From the NCBI RefSeq assembly GCF_027359415.1, contig NZ_CP114780.1, positions 62,001-126,000 on the forward strand: a DNA stretch of 64,000 nt, written 5' to 3'. Positions 26,048 through 35,353 of this stretch are shown piece by piece. A program made the position numbers and the translations under genes. Position 1 is the first letter of the stretch. Each line of letters starts with the position of its first letter. The notes beneath the pieces were generated by a model. It had not been told where the DNA came from and ran no database searches. It saw only the letters and a program-made list of their open reading frames with translations. Source of the DNA: Prochlorococcus marinus str. MIT 0918. GTDB lineage: Bacteria > Cyanobacteriota > Cyanobacteriia > PCC-6307 > Cyanobiaceae.

Positions 26048-26659
26048 TTACTTTATCTTTATCAAATCAAAAATTAACTCATATGGTGGTATTACATAGC
26101 ATAGGCGTTCTTCATATAACTCTTTGAAACAAGTTCTTGAATTAATAACCATTGTTAGCAACCTAAGTAACTTACCATAGATAAAGGTATTAGGTAGAGT
26201 CATAAATATCATTTTTGTATTAGTTAAAGCTAGTTTCAATTCTTTATTATAAGTAGGAACCTTACGTTTAAAATTGCAGTAATCTTTAGCTAAATAACAA
26301 AAACTATATAGACCAAAACTACTTACATGCGTATAGTCTGAATAGTAATAAGGGTTAGCAAAGTGAGGTACTATCACTCTTAGTTTACCTTTAACCTTAA
26401 GAACCCTAGTGAATTCATTTATTAAACTTTTTACGTCTTTTATATGCTCAAGAAAATGCCTTGTAAATATAGAATCAACACTATTACTTGGAAACTCTTC
26501 TAGGATTTCAAAGACATCTCCAACTATATCTACATTGTCATAATCGATTATATCAATTCCTATATAATCTTCATTATACTTTGAAGAACCACATCCTATT
26601 TCAAGGTTGATTTCTTTTTTTCTATCTATATTTAAAAGGAAATTATTTTTATCATTCAT
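26048..26659 (-). CDS. SAM-dependent methyltransferase (class I)
   Basis: 203-residue class I methyltransferase. The SAM-binding motif I is LEIGCGSSKYNE; motif II is around DIVGDVF and a THFLEH-type HFLEHI region follows, as in Methyltransf_11/UbiE-like small-molecule enzymes. Located in the glycan cluster and overlapping the glycosyltransferase gene by 8 bases, it probably methylates a sugar or the added acyl unit. The target is unknown. Confidence 0.8.
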   Translation of the reverse strand: MNDKNNFLLNIDRKKEINLEIGCGSSKYNEDYIGIDIIDYDNVDIVGDVFEILEEFPSNSVDSIFTRHFLEHIKDVKSLINEFTRVLKVKGKLRVIVPHFANPYYYSDYTHVSSFGLYSFCYLAKDYCNFKRKVPTYNKELKLALTNTKMIFMTLPNTFIYGKLLRLLTMVINSRTCFKELYEERLCYVIPPYELIFDLIKIK

Positions 26660-27746
26660 TTTTTAATTTTATAAACAGTTTAGATAGTTTAGTGCAGATC
26701 GACTCTAATGAATATTTTTCTAAGATTATATTTCTACCTTCTCCGAACTGAGTCCCCAAAACTTGTTTGTTTTTGTGCATATATGACAATGCTTCTTCCC
26801 AATCCTTCCCTGATTCACATGGAATTCCGATAGAGCCGTAAGAGAACAGTTCTTTGTTGACGGCAAGATTTGTCGCTATTACAGGTATTCCACAACTCAT
26901 GTAAAGAAGCTGTTTGAAAGCTGACTTTCCTTTAATCCACTCATTGTCAATAAGAGGCATTATTCCAACATCAAAACCTTGTATTTGTGAAACCTCATCC
27001 GATGGGTTCCATCTTTTATATTGGATATAATCAGATATCTTTGTTAATTCTTTTGGTTCTTTATCTGAACATATTTGTAACTTGCAATTTCTATTATTAG
27101 AGAAAAATCTGTACAAATTATCTTCAATTTCTAATAGATATGGGTATGAACTGCTAGTACCAGACCAGCCTATAATAAACTCTTTACTTTCTAATTCTCT
27201 TTTGGCTTTAGGTTTGAATTTTTTAGTATCTACAGAAGGAGGTATAATAGTTACATTATTATTAAACTGTTTACAATAATCATAAAGATATTGATTCTCA
27301 GCACATACATAACTGGCTTCTTTTGCTAAGAATTCTATACCTTTTCTTAAAAACCTATTTCTAATAAAAATAGCATCATCTATATCGTATATTATTGGTT
27401 TTTTTAATAGCCATTCAAAAGATGGATACCCAATGATTAATTCTCTTGAAATCCAAGTAAAATCGTATTCTCTAGCAGTTAAAATTCTAGAATATGTATC
27501 CGAAATATTTTTTAATTCTAGATTAATAGCTGATAGCAATTTTCTTTTACTATTTCTTATACGCCTATTTGGAAAGTATTTGCCAGATAGTTCCGATGAA
27601 AATCGTCTAGGTAAATCAATTACATTTATACTTCTCTCTTGAAGTCCATCTATTAGCTGCCTAATACGGAACCTTGAGCTAGGAGTAAATACATGGTCTG
27701 TCAGAGCAGCAATGTTTATTTGAAAATCGTTTTTATTTATTTCCAT
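26652..27746 (-). CDS. Glycosyltransferase, GT-B fold (GT4-like)
   Basis: 364-residue cytoplasmic glycosyltransferase of the GT-B type. The C-terminal half shows the FIIGWSGTSSSY segment and the E-x7-E type region GIMPLIDNEWIKGKSAFKQ followed by MSCGIPVIATN, the sugar-nucleotide site of GT4-like families. It carries no membrane anchor and probably acts in the polysaccharide assembly pathway. It overlaps the following methyltransferase gene by 8 bases. Confidence 0.85.
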   Translation of the reverse strand: MEINKNDFQINIAALTDHVFTPSSRFRIRQLIDGLQERSINVIDLPRRFSSELSGKYFPNRRIRNSKRKLLSAINLELKNISDTYSRILTAREYDFTWISRELIIGYPSFEWLLKKPIIYDIDDAIFIRNRFLRKGIEFLAKEASYVCAENQYLYDYCKQFNNNVTIIPPSVDTKKFKPKAKRELESKEFIIGWSGTSSSYPYLLEIEDNLYRFFSNNRNCKLQICSDKEPKELTKISDYIQYKRWNPSDEVSQIQGFDVGIMPLIDNEWIKGKSAFKQLLYMSCGIPVIATNLAVNKELFSYGSIGIPCESGKDWEEALSYMHKNKQVLGTQFGEGRNIILEKYSLESICTKLSKLFIKLKNE

Positions 27747-27978
27747 TAAAAGTTTCTCTTTTATGTATTCTAGCTATGCAAAAAGAACTTTACCATATAA
27801 TAGTTTCTGGGCCTAAAAAATGAGAATTTTTGTCCGATATTAATATCTATATTTAGGTTATTTCCTTCAATAGATTGGAAGAATAGAAATAGTTATTGAT
27901 ATATGAAAGTAATTATAATCCATTAAAATTATATCTGATTTTTATACAAGAAAAAATTAAGAATTAGAAGGAAATTGT

Positions 27979-28428
27979 TTATTTTATTTCTAACTTTTTA
28001 GCTAATTGGTCAATTCTTTTTTTATTTACACCATTATCTCCTATCCCTACTCTTGATTCTGATCTTACTTGAATCATATTCTCACTAGGTATTGCTTTGA
28101 TTAATAGGTCATCTGTATACCTTCTCCACCTTGTTTTAGCTTCAGCTTCAATTAAAGAATTAGTTTTCTTAACTATTTTTGTTCTTGGAGTATGTGATAG
28201 TTCCAGCGCAGTCTTTTCAAATACATCCTCTACATTATTGACTTCCCAATTTTCTCTTACACAGTGGGTAACTACGATGCATTCCGGTAAATAATTATCA
28301 CTTTGGTTATTTGTTATAGCAGCATTGGCGCTTTCAGCTGCAATGCACAGAATAAGGAGAATATATAAGATTTGCTTTGTTAATACTGCAAAAGGTTTAA
28401 ATTCATTTTTATGCTTTTCTGGAATCAT
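27979..28428 (-). CDS. DUF1499-family protein, exported or membrane-anchored
   Basis: 149 residues with an N-terminal hydrophobic region (ILYILLILCIAAESANAA) that looks like a signal peptide. The DUF1499 marks are the two-cysteine ECIVVTHCV stretch and the C-terminal IQVRSESRVGIGDNGVNKKR motif, which is the most recognisable part of that family. The function is unknown; members occur in many cyanobacteria and algal plastids. It is not obviously part of the surrounding sugar cluster. Confidence 0.85.
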   Translation of the reverse strand: MIPEKHKNEFKPFAVLTKQILYILLILCIAAESANAAITNNQSDNYLPECIVVTHCVRENWEVNNVEDVFEKTALELSHTPRTKIVKKTNSLIEAEAKTRWRRYTDDLLIKAIPSENMIQVRSESRVGIGDNGVNKKRIDQLAKKLEIK

Positions 28429-28494
28429 CTCTTAAAGTATTGATTTTATTTCAGAGGTTAGAAAAACTATAACCAATAATATAGGAAATAAAAT

Positions 28495-28611
28495 TCATAA
28501 TATTCCTAATGAGCCCCCTGTAAAACCAATAATACAGAAAAAAGTAAATTCTAGTAATTCTCTATTTGCAATAGGAATTGAATTTAAAGCAACGGAGATT
28601 CGTTGAGCCAT
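28495..28611 (-). CDS. 38-residue single-span membrane peptide
   Basis: Starts MAQRISVALNSIPIANRE and ends with a hydrophobic span FTFFCIIGFTGGSLGIL. Similar in style to other tiny photosynthetic membrane proteins in this window. No known homologue. It lies just right of the DUF1499 gene, same strand. Confidence 0.45.
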   Translation of the reverse strand: MAQRISVALNSIPIANRELLEFTFFCIIGFTGGSLGIL

Positions 28612-28880
28612 TTGAACCTTGTACTCACAGGAACATAGAAACTAGTAAAAATTCTTTTTAGTCGTGGGTTTTTTGGCTTTTTAAAGAGAAAACCATAGAT
28701 TTTCTTAGTAATTCATTCCTTGGAATGAAGTAAACACTCAAAAGACTTGTGTTTGTGCTTAGGCTATTTCTCTAGAATCTGATTTTTGTAATGATAGAGA
28801 GCATTTTGATTAATTATAAGCTGGTCAGTCAAAACTAATATTTATACAAGCTATATAACTACACCTTATAAGTGATTACC
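28612..28880. other. Intergenic, with a near-perfect palindrome
   Basis: Contains a palindrome with arms TTCATTCC (28712-28719) and GGAATGAA (28722-28729) and a 2-nt centre, which has the look of a protein-binding operator, since a 2-nt loop is too small for a good hairpin. Nothing else of note. Confidence 0.35.
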
Positions 28881-29048
28881 TTACTGAAGCTTGAAAAGCA
28901 TACTAAGAATAGAATTGTGAAAACCAGGTACTGCTTTGTCTAATGCAAGAAAAAAAATAAGTAACGACATAAGAGTCATTGCCGCATATTGTCCCCAATG
29001 GATACCAGCAGCGTCTACACCGTGCTTATTAAATCCAGTTGAGGTCAT
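28881..29048 (-). CDS. 55-residue single-span membrane protein
   Basis: Starts MTSTGFNKHGVDAAGIHWG, then a span YAAMTLMSLLIFFLALDKAV and a C-terminal SILSMLFKLQ. The conserved-looking hydrophilic N-terminus with HGVDAAGIHWG suggests a real conserved picocyanobacterial gene, but I do not know the family. It stands between the glycan genes and WecE-like gene without obvious relation to them. Confidence 0.55.
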   Translation of the reverse strand: MTSTGFNKHGVDAAGIHWGQYAAMTLMSLLIFFLALDKAVPGFHNSILSMLFKLQ

Positions 29049-29202
29049 GATTTTATAGAAGGTATTGGATTTTAACTTATTTATTAATTTTTTGAGGGTT
29101 TAGTACTCTTCTTGATAATCTGATCGAAGTAAAATGCGTCATTAAAAGTTACTCAAGATTGTAAAATTTGATTCACGATAAGAAATATTTAAAGAACCAT
29201 TT

Positions 29203-30327
29203 CTATTTTATAAACTCATGTGCTTTGGTAATGATGTAATCTAATTTATCTTCAATACCAAGCCATAAGGGAAGTCTTACGATTCTATTTGAGATAGATT
29301 TTGTAATAGGTAATTCGTTATGATCGAGATTTAATTTTTTTGCATATGAAGATTCGTGTAGCGGTATGTAATGGAAAAGACAGGAAATAGATTGCTCTTT
29401 CATTTTAGAAATAAAGCTATTACGCATTTTTTGATCTTTAAGTATTAAATAAAAAATATGGCCACTATGTTTACAATAGGTTGGAACATATGGAGTTCTC
29501 AAAACACCTTTTTTTTCAAGACCTTTAAATCCTTCTTTGTAAATGTTCCAAATAGCAATACGCTTACTATTTATTGACTTGGCAGCTTCTAGTTGTGCCC
29601 AGAGAAAAGCAGCAACTAATTCTCCTTGCATATATGAAGAGCCAATATCATTCCATGAATATTTATCTACTTTCCCTTCAGAAAACTCCTTTCTATTAGT
29701 TCCTCTCTCTCTAATAATTTCGGCTCTATCGATATATTGACTATTGTTAATTAATAGAGCTCCACCATGTCCTGAAATTAGATTTTTAGTTTCATGAAAC
29801 GAATAACATCCAAAGTCACCTAATGAACCTAGAGGTAAGCCTTTATAGTAACAACATACTCCATGGGCTGAATCTTCAATAACTAATAAATTATGTTTTT
29901 TTGCAATACTATTTATTTTCTCCATTTCACATGCAACGCCAGCATAGTGTACAACAATAATTGCCTTTGTTTTATCTGTAATAGCAGGCTCAATTAAAGA
30001 CTCATCTATATTCAAGGTATCCTTTCTTATATCTACAAATACAGGTTTTCCACCTCTAATAACAAATGAATTGGCTGTTGATACAAAAGTAAATGAGGGT
30101 AATATTATTTCATCACCCTTTTGTATATTTGCTAATATTGATGCTATCTCTAGAGCAGACGTACAAGAATTAGTAAGTAATGATTTCTTTGTTCCAGTTA
30201 ACCTATCAAGCCAATACTCACATTTATTGGTAAAATACCCATCTCCAGCAAGTTGTTTTTTTAAATAGGCTTGAGAAATATTCTCAATTTCGTTCCCTGT
30301 CATGTATGGTTTATTAAAAGGAATCAT
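29203..30327 (-). CDS. wecE: dTDP-4-amino-4,6-dideoxygalactose transaminase (WecE/RffA-like)
   Basis: PLP-dependent transaminase of 374 residues that, in the WecE family, aminates dTDP-4-keto-6-deoxyglucose. The match is strong: IPFNKPYMTGNE at the start, KQLAGDGYFTNKCEYWL, NSCTSALEIAS, LPSFTFVSTANSF, VVHYAGVACEM, and the PLP-lysine segment FHETKNLISGHGGA. The gene stands alone, 154 bp from the next minus-strand gene, but lies beside the glycan cluster. It provides the amino sugar that an N-acyltransferase could modify. Confidence 0.9.
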   Translation of the reverse strand: MIPFNKPYMTGNEIENISQAYLKKQLAGDGYFTNKCEYWLDRLTGTKKSLLTNSCTSALEIASILANIQKGDEIILPSFTFVSTANSFVIRGGKPVFVDIRKDTLNIDESLIEPAITDKTKAIIVVHYAGVACEMEKINSIAKKHNLLVIEDSAHGVCCYYKGLPLGSLGDFGCYSFHETKNLISGHGGALLINNSQYIDRAEIIRERGTNRKEFSEGKVDKYSWNDIGSSYMQGELVAAFLWAQLEAAKSINSKRIAIWNIYKEGFKGLEKKGVLRTPYVPTYCKHSGHIFYLILKDQKMRNSFISKMKEQSISCLFHYIPLHESSYAKKLNLDHNELPITKSISNRIVRLPLWLGIEDKLDYIITKAHEFIK

Positions 30328-30473
30328 TAGAATGCGATGAAGTAGACTTTGATGCGTTAAAAAAATTACTTAAAAGAGTCTAATTAATAGTTTGAATATT
30401 ATGGTTTTTGGTTCATTCTTTTTCATGGAACTATATTGAAGAAATAGGTTAAGCAATCTTTGCTTATTAGTTT

Positions 30474-30662
30474 ATGGTAATTATAATTACTATAATTAAT
30501 AGTTTTTCTAGATCAATGAATAACTTGATAGGAGTTTTGGGCACTGAAATTAAACTTTTTATAAGTATTGTATTTGTTCTTGGCCCTTTCAGTATTGCAG
30601 CATTAATTTTATTACTTAAAAAGATAGAGAAAACTAACCCAGACCGTATCAGATGGCATTAA
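30474..30662 (+). CDS. Small membrane protein of unknown function
   Basis: 62 residues; one long hydrophobic segment (FISIVFVLGPFSIAALILLL) then a basic tail ending in DRIRWH. An internal Met at residue 15 (MNNLIGVLG) is the more likely start because the first 14 residues are poorly typical. Divergent from the WecE-like gene and convergent with the SbcC-like gene. Confidence 0.5.
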   Translation: MVIIITIINSFSRSMNNLIGVLGTEIKLFISIVFVLGPFSIAALILLLKKIEKTNPDRIRWH

Positions 30663-30708
30663 CAAAATTTGTTTAAAGAGACTCTACTAGTATAGATCTT
30701 TTATAAGT

Positions 30709-33459
30709 TTACTTCATTTGGCTTTCCTTATTTTGATTAACTTTCTCTAATAAAATTGTTTTATTTGCGAAAGACAAGTAGTCATTTGGATTACATGTTA
30801 GCAATATTATTTGCAATCCATTAGTAATTGCAGTCTCTAGCATTTTTTTGACCAGCTCAATTCTTCTTGGATCAGAGTTTGTAAATGCATCATCAAAAAC
30901 AAGTGGTAGGCAACCATTATATTTCTCTTTAAGAACATCAGCCATAGATAAACGTAATGCTGCTGTTAATTGTTCTTTCATCCCTCCGCTTAGTTGATCG
31001 AAATTATAAAAATTATTTCCCCGTCTAAGTTGAATTCCAGAAAAGCCATCTATTTGATCAAAAGCTAATTTTGCTATTTCTCTATCGTTGCTCAAAGGCC
31101 TTAGATATAATCCAATGGATTTTGCTAAAGGTGTTGTATAACGGTTGGAAAGATCTGATTGGGCAGTAGTAAAAAGAGTTTGTAATAACTTATGTGATTC
31201 GGTGATTAGTTTGAGCGATGTGTACTCAGCTTTGGCAGTTTCTATTTGTACCTTTGCTTTTTCAAGAGCTTCATAGGGATTTTGAGAGCTAATTTCGAGA
31301 CAGTTTCTTTGTGCTGATCCCCTTTCAGCAATCAAATCTTCTCTTTGTTTGGTTATTGATTCAATTTTATTTTCAATGTTTAAAAGTTCAGCTGCGTAAT
31401 CATAATCTATTAGAGATTCAAGCTTTTTCCTTAGCTTACCCAAGTTTTTTTCTGATGCCTGTAGTTGTGCTTTGATAGCTAGACATTGATTAATTAACCT
31501 TGGACTATCTCCATTTTCTTTTTGGAGAAGATCAAGATTTCTTTGTGAAGACTTTACTTCACTCTTAATGATTTCTAAGTTGCTCTGAGCTTTAACTTTA
31601 GAGACAATAAAGTCATTTACTTTTAAGTCGGTAGTTTCTAAGTTCTCTTCCACATGTCTAAAAGAAGTAGTGGTATGAGTAAAGCTTGCTTCAGTTTTTT
31701 GTTGTATTTTCTTTAGTTCATTCATATCATTTGCAATAAAATTTTCATTAACACCTAATTCTTTTAGATGTATATTTAGACTCGAAATACCTTTTTTTAT
31801 TTCTATAGCTTTTAACTTGTAGGCGTTTATTTCTTTTTCTGTTGTTATAATCTCTTGCTGACTCGAATAATTTATATTTTCAAGTTGTTGCTCAATAGAA
31901 GATTTCTTTATAAAATTATTTTCTGCAATTTCCAATGACTTCAGTTGAAATTTAGAGAGACAATCTGAATAGCTCTTTTCAGCTTCAAAATATTCATTTT
32001 CTAAATTATCTTGGTTAATTCCCCCCCCCGGTTGGATTTCTAGAAAGATTTCTTTGCCTATTTTTAATTCAAACTTTTCATTCATATGTTTTTTAGTACC
32101 AATTTTTAGTTCATCATCATTTATCAGAATTTTTTGATTGGATTTTATTACTTTTATAGATGAAGCTAATGTACTCTTGCGAGTAATAATATCTCTAAGC
32201 TTTTGATGTAGATCTTTTATTTTTTTTAAATCAGTATGATTTATTTTAGGGAGTAAATCTAACTCTTCTTCTAATGCCTTTCTCTTTTCAAATAAAACCC
32301 TTTGTTCTTTGAGTTGCTTATTCAGTCTATAGATTATTTCTTCATTAAGAAATTGATCGATTAAAAGTTGTATCAGTTGACGTTTTCTATCTATTTCTAA
32401 AAGATCCATTTTAAGTTTTCTATGGTTTCCTTTTAGTTTCTTCAACTCATTTTTTAGTTTATTTTCTTTTTCATGAAGTGTATTATGCTCCGCTTGTAAG
32501 CTTTCTATTTTGAGTTCCTTCCCTTTTATTGCTTTCTCAAGAAAGTTAATATTTATTATTACTTTATTTAATGTATTATATTTAAATCTAATTGGCTCTG
32601 ATTCTTTTTCAGTAAGATTTATATCTGCTTTTATATTTTCACATGCTCTAACCTTTTCCGATAAGATAGACTTCTTTTGTAGAAGATTTGGTAGGTGATT
32701 GTTATTTATCTGAGCAAGTTTTTCATTAATTGCTATTAGCTCTTCACTTGCTTTTTCATATTCCTTGATATTTGATCGAGCCGAAGCCAATAATTCTTCT
32801 GAATTTCTTAACTGTTTTTTGCATTCCCATAAGGCAGAATTTTTTTTAATGCCACGACTTGTAAATGTTTGATCGACTTTCTTTTCAATTTCTTTTACGA
32901 CCTTTTGGTCATGAATAGATTGTTGAATAGTAGCTCCCCCCTTTTTTTCCAATTGACTTACCAATGAGTCAAAGTCGTAGCTGCTTTTATCTTTATTAAG
33001 TAGGTTATTTAACGCAGATCCTTGCATTACCCACAAATGTGCCCATCTACTTGCTAAAAGGCTATTTGCTTGTCGGCTACCTAAGGATTCTTTGACCCCA
33101 ATTAATTCTGCTAATAATTCTTCTGCGTTTGTCCCTGAGACCTGTTCTCCATTAGTTTCATTGAGGAGTGTGATTTGCCCTGAATGCCCTGTAAATCGCT
33201 TGCGTAATAAATAAACCTTGCCTATTGCTTCAAATTTAATCTGAACAGTGGGGTGTCCTAAATATAATTTGGATTTAAGAGCTTCGATAGGTGCACCTGT
33301 AGAAGTCGCTTTAAGGAATAATGTCCTGTGAAGACTCTCTATTAATGTACTTTTACCTGTCTCATTGGCTCCACCTATTAATGTAATTCTTGGAGAAAAG
33401 TCTATTGAAAGATCAGCGTGTATTCTTACATTTTGAATTCGACAGTTAATTAGGCGCAT
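30709..33459 (-). CDS. SbcC/YhaN-like AAA ATPase of DNA repair
   Basis: 916-residue SMC-type ATPase, expected to pair with the SbcD-like nuclease for processing DNA ends. N-terminal Walker A is GGANETGKST (about residue 30). Long coiled coils fill the middle. The C-terminal half carries the signature LSGGMKEQLTAALRLS and Walker B LPLVFDDAFTNSDP. No Cys-x-x-Cys zinc hook was found at the centre; instead there is a beta-rich insert, as in YhaN-type proteins. A run of nine Cs in the plus strand (32021-32029) encodes a Pro-Gly-Gly-Gly stretch in the centre. It overlaps nothing and starts 6 bp after the sbcD-like stop. Confidence 0.85.
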   Translation of the reverse strand: MRLINCRIQNVRIHADLSIDFSPRITLIGGANETGKSTLIESLHRTLFLKATSTGAPIEALKSKLYLGHPTVQIKFEAIGKVYLLRKRFTGHSGQITLLNETNGEQVSGTNAEELLAELIGVKESLGSRQANSLLASRWAHLWVMQGSALNNLLNKDKSSYDFDSLVSQLEKKGGATIQQSIHDQKVVKEIEKKVDQTFTSRGIKKNSALWECKKQLRNSEELLASARSNIKEYEKASEELIAINEKLAQINNNHLPNLLQKKSILSEKVRACENIKADINLTEKESEPIRFKYNTLNKVIININFLEKAIKGKELKIESLQAEHNTLHEKENKLKNELKKLKGNHRKLKMDLLEIDRKRQLIQLLIDQFLNEEIIYRLNKQLKEQRVLFEKRKALEEELDLLPKINHTDLKKIKDLHQKLRDIITRKSTLASSIKVIKSNQKILINDDELKIGTKKHMNEKFELKIGKEIFLEIQPGGGINQDNLENEYFEAEKSYSDCLSKFQLKSLEIAENNFIKKSSIEQQLENINYSSQQEIITTEKEINAYKLKAIEIKKGISSLNIHLKELGVNENFIANDMNELKKIQQKTEASFTHTTTSFRHVEENLETTDLKVNDFIVSKVKAQSNLEIIKSEVKSSQRNLDLLQKENGDSPRLINQCLAIKAQLQASEKNLGKLRKKLESLIDYDYAAELLNIENKIESITKQREDLIAERGSAQRNCLEISSQNPYEALEKAKVQIETAKAEYTSLKLITESHKLLQTLFTTAQSDLSNRYTTPLAKSIGLYLRPLSNDREIAKLAFDQIDGFSGIQLRRGNNFYNFDQLSGGMKEQLTAALRLSMADVLKEKYNGCLPLVFDDAFTNSDPRRIELVKKMLETAITNGLQIILLTCNPNDYLSFANKTILLEKVNQNKESQMK

Positions 33460-33465
33460 AAGTTA

Positions 33466-34659
33466 TTAATCTCTCACAGCAAGTTGATATAACTCACATA
33501 GAGCTATACGTGTTATTTGAGCTTTTTCAGATATCGGATTTTCTTTCTCTTCTTCTTTTAGTTGCTCTTTGAGTTGATTTGCTACATGAGCTATTAAAGG
33601 ATTTTCAATTGACCTTGTTAATTGCTCTAATTCTTCATCCTCTGGGGCTTTTTGACATTCACCTTTAATACGTAGTCTTAATAACTTGTTGTTCAAGTCT
33701 TCTTTTAACAATTCATATTTTTGATGACCTGCAAGACTAAGATTTCCACTAACTTCTAGTCTTATAAGATCTCTTGAAACACGATCAGAGGTTAGTATTT
33801 TTATTTTATCTCTAAGTTTGTCTATGTCATTATCGCTATGAAAGTTAATAACTATGTTGTGCCAGTGAATATAACCAGTTGATATAGATTCTATTTTTGG
33901 TAGATGATCTCTTGTAAGGTCTACGTGTAAAATTTGACCACGCTGGTTTGTTTCTCCTTGATTAAAACGATCAGGTTCAGGAGTCCCTGAGTAGTAAGTT
34001 TTCTTGTTGATTTCTTTTAGGCTGTGCCAATCACCTAAAGCTATGTAGTCAATCTGATCATTTGGTAACTTTTCTAAATTAATAACATTACTAATATATG
34101 ATTTTTCTGTGTTCTTTTCCAAGGCATAATCACGAGGTCCAAATTCATAGACTGAGCCATGAGCTAAAACAATTCTCGGTTTAGTAATGGATGTTTTACT
34201 CCAATCAAAATTTCTTAGCCAGCGTGTTGGATCAATATTATTTTTATTCCGAAGTAAGGGACATGGAAAAATAACAGCTTCTGCTAGTTCAATTGGTTGG
34301 CAATCAAGCAAAATTAGAAGATTTGGTGCTATTTCTTTTTGATATTTTTTAAAAATTTCATTATGCCAAATTGTTCCAAGTGCCCCGTGATCATGATTGC
34401 CAGGTATGACTAGTACTGGAACATTCATTTCTCCTATAGGTTGCAACACCTCAGCCACTGTAGGGATAGATGGCGTTGGTGAGTCGAATAAGTCTCCTGC
34501 TACTAGAACGAATTGAGCTGAGGTCCTTTTTACAGAATCTCGAATACGGTTAATAGCATTCAAACGCTCTTGTTGAAGTTTGAAACGCTTCTGACCATCT
34601 TTTATTTGTAAATACGGCTTACCTATCTGCCAATCTGCTGTATGGATAAAACGTGCCAA
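33466..34659 (-). CDS. SbcD-like DNA exonuclease (Mre11 type)
   Basis: Calcineurin-type phosphoesterase of 397 residues, partner of the SbcC-like ATPase. The metal motifs are present: HTADWQIGKP (Asp-x-His variant), VLVAGDLFDSP, VIPGNHDHG, and later LGDWHSLKE. It starts the operon, with the ATPase 6 bp downstream. In bacteria the pair trims hairpins and blocked double-strand ends. The first motif reads TADWQ rather than SDxH, a common variation of this subfamily. Confidence 0.88.
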   Translation of the reverse strand: MARFIHTADWQIGKPYLQIKDGQKRFKLQQERLNAINRIRDSVKRTSAQFVLVAGDLFDSPTPSIPTVAEVLQPIGEMNVPVLVIPGNHDHGALGTIWHNEIFKKYQKEIAPNLLILLDCQPIELAEAVIFPCPLLRNKNNIDPTRWLRNFDWSKTSITKPRIVLAHGSVYEFGPRDYALEKNTEKSYISNVINLEKLPNDQIDYIALGDWHSLKEINKKTYYSGTPEPDRFNQGETNQRGQILHVDLTRDHLPKIESISTGYIHWHNIVINFHSDNDIDKLRDKIKILTSDRVSRDLIRLEVSGNLSLAGHQKYELLKEDLNNKLLRLRIKGECQKAPEDEELEQLTRSIENPLIAHVANQLKEQLKEEEKENPISEKAQITRIALCELYQLAVRD

Positions 34660-34876
34660 TTTTTCCTAGCTTCGTGTGTATAGTTCTCTTAATTATCCGA
34701 TAAAATTGAGTAATTGCATCATCTGATTAATAGTAATAAGTTTAAGCTTTTTATAATGGTTTACTTCTTTCAAGTGAATTGCATATTTTATTTAGAAAAC
34801 ATAGTTGGATTTTATTGAGATTTGACCAAGCCTCTTTTTCTCCATGGTTGACAAGCTTACTTTTTGCTGCTAGTAC

Positions 34877-35146
34877 ATGAATACTAGTAGATGTGCTGTG
34901 ATTGGCGTGACTTTTCTTTCTGTTAGAAGTGGTGATTTTGTGGCCATTTCTTCCTCTGATCAAGCCCCTAGTAATTGGTGGGTTGGTAAAGTGCTTAGTA
35001 GGGTAGGTAACTCAATAGATGCTAATGTAAATACTCTTTTTCAAGTGATTGATATAGATACTGGAGTTGTGAAAATAATTAATGCTGACTTTGTGATGGG
35101 AATTATACAATCTGGTTATTTAGCTAATAAATTGGATAAATACTGA
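34877..35146 (+). CDS. DUF3104-like protein
   Basis: 89-residue protein whose middle fits DUF3104, a family restricted to marine picocyanobacteria: GDFVAISSSDQAPSNWWVGKV then IDIDTGVVKIINADFV. The fold is probably a small beta barrel. The ATG at 34877 is the longest start; a start further in, near codon 9, is possible because the first residues are not family-like. Function unknown. Confidence 0.7.
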   Translation: MNTSRCAVIGVTFLSVRSGDFVAISSSDQAPSNWWVGKVLSRVGNSIDANVNTLFQVIDIDTGVVKIINADFVMGIIQSGYLANKLDKY

Positions 35147-35200
35147 TGAGATAAAATAAAATTTACGAAATTAGCGTTTGGCTAACCAGGAGACATACTC

Positions 35201-35341
35201 ATGAATTTGTCTGAGTTTGTTAGAAATCAACCATGGCGTATTTGGGTCTTTGTTATTGCGCTGAATATAGTTGCTTTTCTTGGGATGTTCTTTTTAAAGA
35301 TGAAGGGTATCGATTTGTATTCCTTTAGAGGAGGTACTTGA
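35201..35341 (+). CDS. 46-residue single-span membrane protein
   Basis: Starts MNLSEFVRNQPWRIWVFV and continues as a transmembrane helix ending FLGMFFLKMKG, then DLYSFRGGT. The gene follows 54 bp after the DUF3104-like gene in the same direction. AGGAG lies 8 bp before the ATG (CCAGGAGACATACTCATG), a good Shine-Dalgarno, which supports the start. Function unknown. Confidence 0.65.
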   Translation: MNLSEFVRNQPWRIWVFVIALNIVAFLGMFFLKMKGIDLYSFRGGT

Positions 35342-35353
35342 AAATTCAGGAAG

